From assembly GCA_024279075.1 (NCBI GenBank), contig JAJRRX010000128.1, positions 1 to 13,307 on the forward strand: a stretch of DNA of 13,307 bases, written 5' to 3'. Positions 6,553 through 13,307 of the stretch are shown piece after piece. The position numbers and the translations under genes were made by a program. This DNA is from Alphaproteobacteria bacterium. Its GTDB lineage: Bacteria; Pseudomonadota; Alphaproteobacteria; Rhodobacterales; Rhodobacteraceae. The notes beneath the pieces are model-generated. The model ran no database searches and was not told the DNA's origin. It saw nothing but the letters and a program-made list of their open reading frames with translations. Every line of letters begins with the position of its first letter. Positions within the stretch are counted from its first letter, which is position 1.

Positions 6553-7499
6553 TGGGAACCATCCTTCGGGTCCAGCACATCGCGCAGCCCATCGCCCAGC
6601 AGGTTAAACGCCAAGGAAACCGTGAAAATAGCCAGCCCCGGCATGGTGGCGACCCACCAATGGTCAAGGATAAACTTGCGCCCCTCAGAGATCATCGCGC
6701 CCCATTCAGGGCTCGGCGGTTGCGCGCCAAGGCCAAGGAAGCCAAGGCCAGCGGCGGCCAGAATAATGCCCGCCATGTCCAGCGTAACCCGCACCACGAG
6801 CGAGGAAATACACAGCGGCCAAATATGCTTGGTGATAATCCGCATCGGCCCCGCCCCTTGCAGTCGCACCGCGTGAATGTAGTCTGAATTCCGTATCGTC
6901 AGCGTTTCCGCCCGCGCAATCCGCGCATAGGGCGGCCATGCGGTGAGCGAGATCGCCAGCACCGCGTTTTCGATGCCCGCGCCCAGTGTGGCCACAAAGG
7001 CCAGCGCCAGAATAAGCCGTGGGAAAGCGAGGAAAATGTCGGTGATGCGCATCAGGATGATATCAATCCAGCCGCCGGTATAGCCCGCAATGGTGCCCAC
7101 CAGTAGGCCCACGATGGGGGCCATAAGCGCCACCAGCGTTACAATGTAAAGCGTGATGCGCGAGCCATAGAGAAGCCTTGAGAGAATATCCCGCCCGAGG
7201 CTATCAGAGCCGAGAATATAGCCCTCAATCCCGGGGTCGCGGTCTGCCTGCCAAATCGGTGGTGTGAGCCGCAAGCTCAGATCTTGGATAAACGGATCAG
7301 ACGGGGCCAGCACCGAGGCCAGCGCCGCGATGACCACCAGAAATATCAAAATCCCCAGCCCGAGCATAGCCATATGGTTGCCCTTGAGTGATAGCCACGC
7401 TTGATAAAGCGAAGCGGCGCGGGCGTGGCGGCGCGAGGTTGGGGTGTCAGTTAGCAACCATGCCCTGAGGCCGGCTTTAGGGGTGTCGCTTAGGCTCAT
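6549..7499 (-). CDS. Peptide-type ABC importer, permease subunit (DppC/OppC-like)
   Basis: This is the second transmembrane subunit of the importer. Its 316 residues carry a polar N-terminal tail, a first membrane segment at about 42-65, a periplasmic stretch with the DppC-type motif LGSDSLGRDILSRLLYGSR (96-114), then five more membrane segments. The cytoplasmic EAA-type coupling loop is AVRLQGAGPMRIITKHIWPL (210-229). The adjacent GLGFLGLGAQPPSPEWGAMI (251-270) is characteristic of the DppC/OppC branch. ATGA overlaps at both ends (with the DppB-like gene before it and the DppD-like gene after it) indicate tight translational coupling. Residues that would define the transported ligand lie mainly in the binding protein, so only the family can be stated. 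Confidence 0.92.
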   Translation of the reverse strand: MSLSDTPKAGLRAWLLTDTPTSRRHARAASLYQAWLSLKGNHMAMLGLGILIFLVVIAALASVLAPSDPFIQDLSLRLTPPIWQADRDPGIEGYILGSDSLGRDILSRLLYGSRITLYIVTLVALMAPIVGLLVGTIAGYTGGWIDIILMRITDIFLAFPRLILALAFVATLGAGIENAVLAISLTAWPPYARIARAETLTIRNSDYIHAVRLQGAGPMRIITKHIWPLCISSLVVRVTLDMAGIILAAAGLGFLGLGAQPPSPEWGAMISEGRKFILDHWWVATMPGLAIFTVSLAFNLLGDGLRDVLDPKDGSQ

Positions 7500-8554
7500 T
7501 TTGCCCTCGGATCAAAGAATTTATAGAGAAGTTCGGCGAAGATATTCAGCAGCACAAACACAAGGCCAACAACAACCGTGCCTCCCATAACCGCGTTCAT
7601 ATCAGCGCTTAGCAGCGAGATGGTGATGTATTTGCCAATGCCCGGCCACGAGAAGATAATCTCGGTTAACACCGAGCCTTCAAGCAGGCCCGCATAGGAA
7701 AGCGCGATCACCGTAATCAGCGGCACCTTGATATTGCCAAAAGCGTGCTTCCACACCACCGCCCATTCAGACATGCCCTTGACGCGCGCCGTGGTGATGT
7801 ACTCCGCGCTCAGTTGCTCCAGCATAAAGCTCCGCGTCATCCGGCTGATATAGGCCAAGGAATAATAGCCCAGCAGCGAGGCCGGCAAGATAATATGCGA
7901 AACGGCGTTCCAGAAAATCGTCCAATCCCGCGCGATGATGCTATCAATCAATATCATCCCCGTCACGCTCGGCACGATATCTTCAAAGAAAATATCCACC
8001 CTGCCCGGGCCAGAGACCCAGCCAAGCTTGCCGTAAAAAATCATGAGCCCCAAAATGGCAAGCCAGAATATGGGCATTGAATAGCCGATGAGCGCCACAA
8101 CGCGCGCCACTTGATCTATCCATGTGCCGCGCTTTACGGCGGCCAAAACCCCGAGCGGCACGCCGATGAACACGCCAATGAGGGTGCCCAAAGTTGCCAG
8201 TTCCAGAGTGGCAGGAAATACCCGCGTCACGTCATCCCATACCGGAAAACCGGTGCGGAGCGACTTGCCAAAATCGCCCTGCACCACATCGCCGAGGTAT
8301 ATAAAAAACTGCGTAAACAGAGGTTTATCGAGACCTAGCTCCAGAAAAACATCCATATATTGCTCTTGCGTGGCGCGCTCGCCAACGATTGAGAGCACCG
8401 GATCCACCGGCATAACCCGCCCGATGAAAAAGGTTACAAATAAAAGCCCCAGCATGGTAACGGCAACCGTCAGCAGCGTGGAGCTAGTTTTTTTCGCTAT
8501 GCCAAAAAGGGGCGACCTACGCCGCCCCTTTCTGCTGTGTTCAGCCATCGCCAT
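7496..8554 (-). CDS. Peptide-type ABC importer, permease subunit (DppB/OppB-like)
   Basis: This is the first transmembrane subunit of the importer, 352 residues. After a basic N-terminal tail (about 22 residues) a first membrane segment lies at about 26-46 and leads into GRVMPVDPVLSIVGERAT, the DppB pattern. Further segments lie near 115-140, 149-173, 195-207, 218-235, 275-297 and 323-345. The coupling loop is ARVKGMSEWAVVWKHAFGNI (256-275), and EIIFSWPGIGKY (298-309) is a family hallmark. The ATG follows the TAA of the binding-protein gene directly (TAAATG) with no clear SD, so translation probably depends on ribosomes ending the upstream gene. A second ATG two codons later (8548) is an alternative start. 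A terminator-like hairpin lies in codons 8-19. The 3' end overlaps the next permease gene by ATGA. Confidence 0.92.
   Translation of the reverse strand: MAMAEHSRKGRRRSPLFGIAKKTSSTLLTVAVTMLGLLFVTFFIGRVMPVDPVLSIVGERATQEQYMDVFLELGLDKPLFTQFFIYLGDVVQGDFGKSLRTGFPVWDDVTRVFPATLELATLGTLIGVFIGVPLGVLAAVKRGTWIDQVARVVALIGYSMPIFWLAILGLMIFYGKLGWVSGPGRVDIFFEDIVPSVTGMILIDSIIARDWTIFWNAVSHIILPASLLGYYSLAYISRMTRSFMLEQLSAEYITTARVKGMSEWAVVWKHAFGNIKVPLITVIALSYAGLLEGSVLTEIIFSWPGIGKYITISLLSADMNAVMGGTVVVGLVFVLLNIFAELLYKFFDPRAK
8504..8531 (-). terminator. Intrinsic-terminator-like hairpin inside the 5' codons of the DppB-like gene
   Basis: On the minus strand AAAGGGGCG (8523-8531), an 8-base loop and CGCCCCTTT (8506-8514) form a perfect 9-bp stem, followed by TT to give a run of five T. 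It begins about 24 bases after the binding-protein stop codon, the usual place for a terminator. The DppB-like reading frame runs straight through it. It would let most transcripts end after the binding-protein gene, giving more binding protein than membrane complex, as is common in ABC importer operons. Confidence 0.6.
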
Positions 8555-10153
8555 TTACTTGGTCACGTTCCAATAAGAAACGGCGGTAATAGCGCCACCA
8601 AGGCTCAAGCCCTGCACGTTTTCAGAACGCCCAGTTTGCTCGATCTTCTGGAACATCACCGCAAATGGGGATGTTTGCTGGTGCTCACGCTGGATGGCTT
8701 CATACATCGCAGCGCGGGTGTCGCGGTCATTTTCAACCACAGCGGCCAGCGTGGCCTCGGACATTTCAGGAATGCTCCACGAGTTACGCCAAGCCAAAAG
8801 GCCCGTTGCGCCTGCCTCATCTGAGTTATCAGGGTTAAAGGCAAAGGTGCCAGCGTTTGTATTTGGGTCAGGGTAATCTGGGCCCCACGCACCTACATAA
8901 ATGTCATGCTCACGCGCGCGATAAACACCCAAAATCTGCTTGCCGGTGCCCACGGTAATGTTCACCGTAATGCCAGCCTGCCCAAAGGTATTCTGGATAG
9001 ATTGCGCGATTTCGATGCGCTCTTGCGCTTCCCGCACCACAATGCCAATTTCAAAGCCATCTGCATAGCCAGCTTCAGCCAGCAGCGCCTTGGCTTTTTC
9101 GATGTCGAGCGTGAACGGCACGTCGTCAATCGCACCCAGATAAGTGGCAGGCAAGAAGGCTTGGTGAATGGTGTATTGGCCATTCAGGAAGCTGTTTTGC
9201 ATGCCTTCATAATCGATCAGATACTTGAGCGCTTCGATCACTTTCGGGTTGCTCAGAATCTCGCTTTTCTGGTTCATCGAAATATACATCAAGCGGCCAC
9301 GAAGCTCGCTATCCACCTCGATGCCGTCTTGGCTAGAAGCACCAGCAACATCTTCAGGGTTCAGGTTACGCGCTACGTCAATGTCGCCATTTTCGAGCAG
9401 CAAGCGCTGGGTGGCGCTTTCCTGAATGTTGCGCACAATCACGCGCTGCATAGCAGGTGCGCCACGGAAGAAGTCGTTATTCGCGATCAGCGTTACGCTC
9501 TCATTTGGCTTCCAGCTGCCAAGCGTATAAGCGCCCGAACCAGCGGAATTGGTGCGCAGCCATTCATTGGCGAGGTCACCGTCAACGTCATGCTCCATCG
9601 CGGTTTGGCTATCAATAATAGAGCCAACGGTCGCGGTAAGGCAGTTGAGCACAAAGGATGTCGCGTAGCGCTTATCGGTTGTGATGGAAACAGTATTGCC
9701 GTCAGCCACAATGGTTGTTTCAACGTTTTCGGGGGTAAAGCCGAACTGTGAAAGAATAAACGAAGGTGTTTTGTTCAGCGTAATCACGCGGCGGAGCGAC
9801 CACTCAACGTCTTGCGCTGTAACCGGATTGCCTGACTCAAACGTAACGCCTTCGCGCATGGTAAAAGTGATGGTTTTGCCATCTTCCGAAACGGTCCAGC
9901 TTTCAGCCAGTGCCGGAATGTAGCCGCCGCTTAGGTTGGCAGGGTCAAAGCCCACAAGCTTGGAATAGAGGTTGCGATTTACGTCCGAGCCTGAAAACTC
10001 GAAGCTCTGCGCCGGGTCAAGCGTGGTGATGTCATCGATCTGTGCGGCGATGATCAGCATGTTGTCGGGCGTGGCGGCAATGGCAGGTGCAATGCTTACG
10101 CCAGCGGCCAGAATAACAGCCGTGCTAAATATAGTTGAACGAAGTGCGTTCAT
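8555..10153 (-). CDS. Extracytoplasmic solute-binding protein, family 5 (DppA/OppA-like)
   Basis: This is the periplasmic receptor that delivers ligand to the importer, 532 residues, typical for SBP family 5. The N-terminus MNALRSTIFSTAVILAAGVS, followed by IAPAIA, is a Sec signal peptide with a likely cut after AIA (residue 26). There is no lipobox cysteine, so the mature protein is free in the periplasm. Family blocks are visible: DDITTLDPAQSFEF, LYSKLVGFDP, PALAESWTVSEDGKTITFTM, then REGVTFESGNPVTAQDVEWS, GSGAYTLGSWKPNESVTL and AWGPDYPDPN. The start is chosen for a near-perfect AGGAGG (10159-10164) five bases upstream. An ATG eight codons earlier lacks one. A candidate promoter and stem-loop precede it. 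The neighbouring dipeptidase suggests peptide ligands, but family 5 also binds nickel, opines, glutathione and sugars, so the substrate is unproven. Confidence 0.93.
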   Translation of the reverse strand: MNALRSTIFSTAVILAAGVSIAPAIAATPDNMLIIAAQIDDITTLDPAQSFEFSGSDVNRNLYSKLVGFDPANLSGGYIPALAESWTVSEDGKTITFTMREGVTFESGNPVTAQDVEWSLRRVITLNKTPSFILSQFGFTPENVETTIVADGNTVSITTDKRYATSFVLNCLTATVGSIIDSQTAMEHDVDGDLANEWLRTNSAGSGAYTLGSWKPNESVTLIANNDFFRGAPAMQRVIVRNIQESATQRLLLENGDIDVARNLNPEDVAGASSQDGIEVDSELRGRLMYISMNQKSEILSNPKVIEALKYLIDYEGMQNSFLNGQYTIHQAFLPATYLGAIDDVPFTLDIEKAKALLAEAGYADGFEIGIVVREAQERIEIAQSIQNTFGQAGITVNITVGTGKQILGVYRAREHDIYVGAWGPDYPDPNTNAGTFAFNPDNSDEAGATGLLAWRNSWSIPEMSEATLAAVVENDRDTRAAMYEAIQREHQQTSPFAVMFQKIEQTGRSENVQGLSLGGAITAVSYWNVTK

Positions 10154-10177
10154 GGTATCCTCCTGATGGTTTTTCAC

Positions 10178-10196
10178 GGGATTCTTGCTGAATCCC
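10178..10196 (-). promoter_or_regulatory. Leader stem-loop upstream of the binding-protein gene
   Basis: GGGATTC (10178-10184), a 5-base loop and GAATCCC (10190-10196) form a perfect 7-bp stem. It lies between the candidate promoter and the SD of the binding-protein gene, near the expected 5' end of the mRNA. On the minus strand it is followed by GTGAAAAA, not a U-tract, so it is not a terminator. A role as a 5' stabiliser or regulatory stem is inference. Confidence 0.4.
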
Positions 10197-10206
10197 TTAT
10201 GCCAGC

Positions 10207-10235
10207 ATTAACCCGCGCTTTGACCATTTAGTCAA
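10207..10235 (-). promoter_or_regulatory. Candidate sigma-70-type promoter for the ABC importer genes, with overlapping dyad
   Basis: On the minus strand TTGACT (10230-10235) and GTTAAT (10207-10212) are spaced by exactly 17 bases. They match the -35 consensus in 5 of 6 and the -10 consensus in 4 of 6 positions. The expected mRNA start lies near 10200, leaving a leader of about 45 bases. The -35 box is one half of a dyad, TTGAC-6-GTCAA (10220-10235), a possible operator. The dipeptidase gene ends 38 bases upstream without a clear terminator, so read-through from cbbR-dipeptidase is also likely. Confidence 0.45.
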
Positions 10236-10273
10236 GCACAGGATAGGCAATAGTATACCGTATTATTACGGGG

Positions 10274-11323
10274 TTAGGGTTTCCACGTGCGCGCTAGCAT
10301 CGCCAGCCAGTTGCGGTAACAAAGCTTTTCCATCAGTGCCTCATCATAGCCATGCGCCACCAGCGCGGTGCGCAAGGCGGGCAAGCCGGAAATATCGCCA
10401 ATCGCTTCCGGCACCATTGCTCCATCAAAATCCGAGCCAAGGCCGACATGGTTCTCCCCCGCCATTTTGATCATATGATCAAGGTGGCGCAGCATGGTTT
10501 CCAGCGATGTATCCGCTAGCATCTGCCCATCAGGCCGCAGGAATGCGGTGGCAAAGTTCAGCCCCACCATGCCACCACTTTGGCCAATGGTGCGCAGCTG
10601 GTCATCGGTCAAGTTGCGCGCATTGGGGCAAATCTCGTAGGCGTTGGAGTGCGTTGCCACAATCGGCGCATCGCTGCTTTCCACCACATCCCAAAAGCCC
10701 TTTTCATTGAGGTGGGACATATCAAGCATAATCCCGAGCGCATTACACTCGCGCACAAGATCAAAGCCGGCAGGGCTAAGGCCGGGGCCGGTATCACCGC
10801 TGGATGGGTAGCGAAACGGCACCCCTTCAGCAAAAATAGTCGGGCGAGACCAGACCGGCCCTAATGATCGTAGCCCCGCACGGTAAAGCACGTGCAGCGC
10901 ATCAAGATCACGGTCAATCGCCTCGGCGCCTTCCATATGCATAATCGCGGCCATTGTGCCGCTTTGCATGGTTTTGGCGATGCCCTGAACGCTTGTGCAA
11001 ATCTTTAGCGCCCCGTCAGCCTCAAGGTCTGCCAGCATGCGCGCTTGCTTCATCGCCACGTTCAATGCATGGGGCTGGTCGATCGCGGGTGGCATGGGAA
11101 TATCATATTCCGGCTGCATCATTTGGTCAAAAATGCCGTCTTCATCCATCGGGCTTGGCACCCAAATGGCAAAAAACCCGCCACCAAAACCGCCCGCTTT
11201 GGCTTTTGGCACGTCTATATGATGCTCGTTCCCGGTGCTAAACGCGATGCGCGCCGCCCGACCGCCTTCAAACTGCTTGAGTAAAACATCATTATGGCCA
11301 TCAAAAATCAGCGGTGTGTTCAT
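10274..11323 (-). CDS. Zinc dipeptidase, peptidase family M19 (membrane/renal dipeptidase type)
   Basis: M19 enzymes are binuclear-zinc metallopeptidases that cleave dipeptides, often including those with D-residues or dehydro bonds. The 349-residue protein has the full ligand set: H10 and D12 in FDGHND, the bridging glutamate E131 in HMEGAEAI, H204 in DMSHLNEKGF, H225 in VATHSNAY, and D298 in GLGSDFDGA. It carries no signal peptide and no lipobox, so in this organism it should act in the cytoplasm. Its ATG overlaps the stop of the cbbR-like gene (ATGA, 11320-11323), and no strong SD is seen, which suggests translational coupling. The gene lies directly before a peptide-type ABC importer, so the simplest role is hydrolysis of imported dipeptides. 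A role in D-Ala-containing cell-wall peptide recycling is an alternative. Confidence 0.93.
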   Translation of the reverse strand: MNTPLIFDGHNDVLLKQFEGGRAARIAFSTGNEHHIDVPKAKAGGFGGGFFAIWVPSPMDEDGIFDQMMQPEYDIPMPPAIDQPHALNVAMKQARMLADLEADGALKICTSVQGIAKTMQSGTMAAIMHMEGAEAIDRDLDALHVLYRAGLRSLGPVWSRPTIFAEGVPFRYPSSGDTGPGLSPAGFDLVRECNALGIMLDMSHLNEKGFWDVVESSDAPIVATHSNAYEICPNARNLTDDQLRTIGQSGGMVGLNFATAFLRPDGQMLADTSLETMLRHLDHMIKMAGENHVGLGSDFDGAMVPEAIGDISGLPALRTALVAHGYDEALMEKLCYRNWLAMLARTWKP

Positions 11324-12246
11324 GGTGCATCCGGCAAATATTGCCCCTCCAGCTTAATCAGAAATTCAGCAAAGGCTTTGGCCACCGGAGGCAGCGCCCG
11401 CCCTGCCCGCCGGATTAAAAACCAGTGACGCACAATCGGCAAGCCCTCAAATTCCAGCGTTACCAGCCGCCCGCTTTCCAGTTCGGCGCTCACCGCCTGT
11501 GCAGAGATAAAAGCCAGCCCCAGCCCCGCAATCGCTGATTGCTTGATGGTCTCGTTACTCTCGATCACCATGGTTTTATATTCCTGCCCCTCGCCGATTC
11601 TATCCAAGAATCGCTGCATCAAAATGCGGGTTCCCGAGCCGCGTTCACGCGAAAGGAAGGTCTCTGAGAGCAAATCTTCGGGCGAAATGTCGCGCTTACC
11701 CGCGAGCTGGTGCCCCTTGGGCGCCACCAAAATATGCGGGTTATCCCCCAGCAATTCGGCCTCCACCGGCGGGTTTCTCGGTGGCCTGCCCATGATCGCG
11801 AGGTCAATTTTCTTATCGCTAAGCGCCCCAACAATCTCCGCCCGATTGCCGACAAACAAGCTGATTTCCACATCCGGCAACCCCTTTTGCGCCGCCACCA
11901 CAATGCGCGGCGCGAAGTATTTTGCCGTGCTCACCACCCCCAAAGTCAGGTGGCCAACCTTGCCTGTTTTCAACGCATTAATATTGTTATAACAAGCGCT
12001 TAGTGAGTTTTCAATCTGCCGCGTTGTCGCCAACACCGCCGCCCCACTTTGGGTCAGCACGGTCTTGCCATCCGGCCCTCTATGCACCATTTGCACCCCG
12101 AAATTACTCTCCAGTGATTTTAACTGCGTAGAGACCGCCGGCGCGGTCACATTCAGCAACTCGGCAGCGGCCGTTAGGTTTCCGGCTTTCACAATCGCGG
12201 CCAGCGCGCGCAACTGCTTTAGGGTTATGGCGTTTTCATGAATCAT
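11320..12246 (-). CDS. cbbR: LysR-family regulator of the CbbR type
   Basis: This is a LysR-type DNA-binding regulator, 308 residues. The winged helix-turn-helix lies at about 8-66 (LKQLRALAAIVKAGNLTAAA, then VTAPAVSTQLKSLE). The effector domain begins near 96. Several stretches are CbbR hallmarks as I know the family: GVVSTAKYFAPRIV (103-116), VGNRAEIVGAL (132-142), MGRPP (152-156), RERGSGTR (200-207), ESNETIKQSAIAGLGLAFIS (229-248) and EGLPIVRHWF (267-276). CbbR proteins sense metabolites such as RuBP, ATP or NADPH and control Calvin-cycle operons. The divergent neighbour is a class I fructose-bisphosphatase, the usual cbbR partner. I prefer the ATG at 12244-12246, preceded by AAGAGA, over a GTG five codons upstream. 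The stop overlaps the dipeptidase start (ATGA), which is unexpected for cbbR. Family LysR is certain. The CbbR subgroup is likely. Confidence 0.8.
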   Translation of the reverse strand: MIHENAITLKQLRALAAIVKAGNLTAAAELLNVTAPAVSTQLKSLESNFGVQMVHRGPDGKTVLTQSGAAVLATTRQIENSLSACYNNINALKTGKVGHLTLGVVSTAKYFAPRIVVAAQKGLPDVEISLFVGNRAEIVGALSDKKIDLAIMGRPPRNPPVEAELLGDNPHILVAPKGHQLAGKRDISPEDLLSETFLSRERGSGTRILMQRFLDRIGEGQEYKTMVIESNETIKQSAIAGLGLAFISAQAVSAELESGRLVTLEFEGLPIVRHWFLIRRAGRALPPVAKAFAEFLIKLEGQYLPDAP

Positions 12247-12348
12247 AGTTTCTCTTAACACAAAAAAGATTTTTTTTAGTTTTATTTTGCGCCCAACCTG
12301 TCATGCATCACATATTCACTTTTTCGCAACCAACGGGAAACAGCGTTT
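12247..12348. promoter_or_regulatory. AT-rich divergent promoter region between cbbR and fbp
   Basis: The roughly 100-bp gap is clearly more AT-rich than its surroundings, with an AAAAAAG-A-TTTTTTTT tract at 12262-12277. It must hold the promoters for both divergent genes and, by LysR practice, the CbbR binding site. A possible plus-strand promoter is TTGCGC (12287-12292), 18 bases, CATATT (12311-12316), which is weak. A 14-bp dyad with one mismatched pair, TGTCATGCATCACA (12299-12312), overlaps it and is the best operator candidate. I find no clean TNA-N7-TNA CbbR box, so the site is not identified with confidence. Confidence 0.4.
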
Positions 12349-13307
12349 ATGACCTCAGACACCAACCTGAGCGGCTTTCTTTCAGATAAGCCCAAAGACC
12401 TTAGCGAGGCCATTCTCGCTTTGGCCAAAGTCGGCAAAGACCTTGCCGCCCTCATTTCACGCGGTGCCCTAGGTGGCGAATTAGGCGGAGCCGTGGGCGA
12501 GAATATGGGCGGTGACCAGCAAAAAGCGCTGGATGTCATGGCCGATGATGTTTTCGCCGCCGAACTCACCAAAACGCAGGTGAAATATTACGCCTCCGAG
12601 GAGCAGGATGACGTGATCACCCTGAACCCGAACGGCCACCTCGCGTTGGCGATTGACCCGCTCGATGGCTCAAGCAACATCGACGTCAACGTCTCCATCG
12701 GCACGATCTTTTCGATTTTCGAGGCCAAAGAGGGCGCAAACGAGAGCTTCCTGCGCGCTGGCAAAGAGCAGATCGCCGCTGGCTACATCATCTTTGGCCC
12801 GCAAACCGGCATTATGCTCACCTTGGGCGACGGCACCGCGATGTTCATTCTTGACCATGAAAATGGCGAATTTATGCTGGTGAACCCGCGCGTAAGCATC
12901 GAGCCAGACGCGATTGAATACGCCATTAACGCCTCCAACTATCGCCACTGGCCAACCCCCATTCGCGCCTATGTTGATGATATGATCGAAGGTGCCGAGG
13001 GTGTGCACGGCAAAAATTTCAACATGCGCTGGGTTGCCAGCCTAATAGCCGAAACCCACCGGATTATCTCCCGTGGCGGCATCTTCCTTTATCCGGGCGA
13101 TGACCGTGAGGGCTATAAAATGGGCCGCTTGCGAATGGTCTATGAGGGCGCGCCCGTTGCCTTTGTGGTCGAGCAAGCGGGCGGCATTGCCACCGATGGC
13201 AAAGACCGCATCTTGGACCAAATCCCGACAGAGCTACACGGGCGCACCCCGCTTGTATTTGGCTCGAAAGACAAAGTTACCCGCGTGGCCGCGTACCACG
13301 ACCTCCC
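12349..13307 (+). CDS. fbp: Class I fructose-1,6-bisphosphatase (cut by window edge)
   Basis: The enzyme hydrolyses fructose-1,6-bisphosphate to fructose-6-phosphate and phosphate, in gluconeogenesis or in the regenerative phase of the Calvin cycle (then called cbbF). It is cytosolic and Mg2+-dependent. The 319 codons visible are most of the usual length of about 330-350. Class I markers are EEQDD (84-88), AIDPLDGSSNIDVNVSIGTI (101-120) with metal ligands D103 and D106, GYIIFGPQTGIMLTLGDGT (145-163), NMRWVASLIAETHRIISRGG (225-244), IFLYPGDDREGYKMGRLRMV (245-264) and VEQAGGIATDG (274-284). The ATG at 12349 has only a weak GGGAAA upstream. It is divergent from the CbbR-like gene, as in cbb operons of purple bacteria, and is the only plus-strand gene in the window. 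Class II (GlpX) is excluded by the class I motifs. The last residues and any cbbP or RuBisCO genes lie beyond the edge. Confidence 0.95.
   Translation, partial: MTSDTNLSGFLSDKPKDLSEAILALAKVGKDLAALISRGALGGELGGAVGENMGGDQQKALDVMADDVFAAELTKTQVKYYASEEQDDVITLNPNGHLALAIDPLDGSSNIDVNVSIGTIFSIFEAKEGANESFLRAGKEQIAAGYIIFGPQTGIMLTLGDGTAMFILDHENGEFMLVNPRVSIEPDAIEYAINASNYRHWPTPIRAYVDDMIEGAEGVHGKNFNMRWVASLIAETHRIISRGGIFLYPGDDREGYKMGRLRMVYEGAPVAFVVEQAGGIATDGKDRILDQIPTELHGRTPLVFGSKDKVTRVAAYHDL

Noticed and set aside
8906..9751. A 281-codon plus-strand frame inside the binding-protein gene
   Set aside because: It is antisense to a convincing SBP family 5 protein with signal peptide and strong SD. No motif or SD supports the antisense frame.
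10258..10271. Intrinsic terminator after the dipeptidase gene (CCGTA-ATAA-TACGG)
   Set aside because: The stem is only five base pairs, is AT-rich at the loop and has no U-tract, so it is too weak to call.
12349..13307. GlpX-type (class II) fructose-bisphosphatase
   Set aside because: The DPLDGSSNIDVNVSIGTIFS and YPGDDREGYKMGRLRMVYE blocks are those of class I enzymes.

Overview
The window looks like the chromosome of an alphaproteobacterium, most likely of the Rhodobacterales (Roseobacter/Rhodobacter type). The reasons are moderate-to-high GC with a GC-rich third codon position, the cmk-rpsA gene pair, a CbbR-type LysR regulator divergent from a class I fructose-1,6-bisphosphatase, and a DUF1203-type protein. 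Genus and species cannot be read from it. All genes but the last (fbp) lie on the minus strand. Coding density is very high, and no gene-free stretch exceeds about 160 bp. I see no tRNA, rRNA, CRISPR array, transposase, phage gene or plasmid function.

Region 1 (1-2447, minus) is housekeeping. It holds the N-terminal part of ribosomal protein S1 (rpsA, cut by the window edge), cytidylate kinase (cmk), and a two-repeat membrane protein of the AbrB-duplication family. A long hairpin built over the cmk stop codon separates cmk from rpsA. A composite imperfect palindrome of about 144 bp fills the gap between the AbrB-family gene and ilvD.

Region 2 (2448-4952, minus) holds a full-length dihydroxy-acid dehydratase (ilvD, branched-chain amino acid synthesis) and a small DUF1203-family protein. 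The ilvD leader forms a hairpin that contains its own Shine-Dalgarno sequence. The DUF1203 gene lies between two same-orientation copies (22 of 24 bases identical) of a GTAGGGTGGG-type palindromic repeat.

Region 3 (4949-12246, minus) is a probable nutrient-acquisition locus. In transcription order it holds a CbbR-like LysR regulator, a zinc M19 dipeptidase, and a five-gene peptide-type ABC importer (binding protein, two permeases, two ATPases). The regulator and dipeptidase overlap by an ATGA. A candidate promoter with a dyad over its -35 box lies between the dipeptidase and the binding-protein gene. The binding-protein and first permease genes abut as TAAATG, with a terminator-like hairpin inside the first codons of the permease. 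The four membrane-complex genes are chained by ATGA overlaps. The natural reading is that peptides are imported and then cleaved in the cytoplasm.

Region 4 (12247-13307) is a short AT-rich divergent promoter region and then, on the plus strand, a class I fructose-1,6-bisphosphatase cut by the window end. The cbbR-cbbF divergent pair is the classic start of a Calvin-Benson-Bassham (cbb) operon, so cbbP, cbbA or RuBisCO genes might lie just beyond the window. If they do not, the pair would be a gluconeogenic or relic arrangement.

No wholly new multi-gene system is evident. The most interesting points are the physical coupling of a CO2-fixation-type regulator to a peptide import and hydrolysis operon, and several RNA hairpins placed at stop codons, start codons or ribosome binding sites.
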